Made by a program: the position numbers and the translations under genes. From NCBI RefSeq assembly GCF_014656375.1, contig NZ_BNCH01000004.1:124001-188000 (forward strand): a DNA stretch of 64,000 nucleotides. The letters run 5' to 3'. Under the pieces are notes generated by a model. That model searched no databases. It had not been told where the DNA came from and worked only from the letters and a program-made list of their open reading frames with translations. Of this stretch, positions 63,924 through 64,000 are shown piece by piece; the stretch's first letter is position 1, and each line of letters opens with the position of its first letter. This DNA is from Aliiroseovarius zhejiangensis (GTDB lineage Bacteria; Pseudomonadota; Alphaproteobacteria; Rhodobacterales; Rhodobacteraceae).

Positions 63924-64000
63924 TTTGTATCAACCTCGTCGGCAAAGACATGCTCCGGGGCCGGGAAGCTGCGTTCGCGCACTTCTTTGGCGTAGTGAGC
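63920..64000 (-). CDS. panB: 3-methyl-2-oxobutanoate hydroxymethyltransferase (PanB), C-terminal end only
   Basis: Only the last 26 codons are inside the window. The peptide contains [17 protein letters not shown], which matches the conserved C-terminus of PanB, and its stop overlaps the panC start (ATGA). The panB-panC order is standard. PanB makes ketopantoate, the precursor of pantoate. Confidence 0.85.
   Translation of the reverse strand, partial: AHYAKEVRERSFPAPEHVFADEVDTK

Overview
The window is a GC-rich (mostly about 60-65% GC by eye) chromosomal segment that is almost entirely coding. It looks like an alphaproteobacterium of the Rhodobacterales (roseobacter lineage). The reasons are the gene content (short HisG with HisZ, CoaBC next to Dut, an ALDH16-type double aldehyde dehydrogenase beside a long DeoC, DUF1523/DUF6638-like proteins), a CtrA-like box in front of comM, and a hairpin/repeat unit that I associate with this group. 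I found no tRNA, rRNA, CRISPR array, transposase, integrase or prophage gene.

Layout. 1-13.9 kb is core housekeeping: dut (partial) and coaBC; a ChaN-like lipoprotein-family gene; cobU/cobP with a histidine phosphatase (cobalamin salvage); comM/yifB; a leftward run of rsmI, yraN, gshB and an HSL-type esterase; then rightward an LpoA-like PBP activator, glnD and murJ. 13.9-17.8 kb holds a rhomboid-like membrane protein lacking its catalytic residues, trpS, a YjdI-CDGSH-CDGSH iron-sulfur protein, a hemerythrin and a DUF2461 protein. 17.8-25.4 kb holds hisS-hisZ-hisG (leftward), slyX, dnaE and a VOC protein. 25.6-35.7 kb is a rightward purine module: xdhABC, a BMP-family ABC importer, and a voltage-gated K+-channel-like gene placed between the permeases and the binding protein. 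35.7-41.1 kb has an EF-hand protein, an FAD oxidoreductase, and a putative protein-acetylation pair (Pat-like acyl-CoA synthetase/GNAT plus an HDAC-family deacetylase). 41.2-44.4 kb is a copper island (cueR-copA, copZ) with a textbook MerR-type promoter. 44.4-50 kb is an oppABCDF peptide importer. 50.3-53.7 kb has deoC plus ALDH16.

53.7-61.5 kb is the part I consider least described. It is a leftward eight-gene cluster with a long coiled-coil protein, a large AAA+ ATPase, several proteins of unknown function and four membrane proteins. Two of its genes are clearly AT-richer than the rest. It ends at a bidirectional terminator. The window closes with an M20 peptidase and the panC/panB genes, so both ends carry steps of pantothenate/CoA synthesis.

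Functional assignments rest on motifs recognised by eye. No database search was possible, so family names for the less familiar proteins are tentative.
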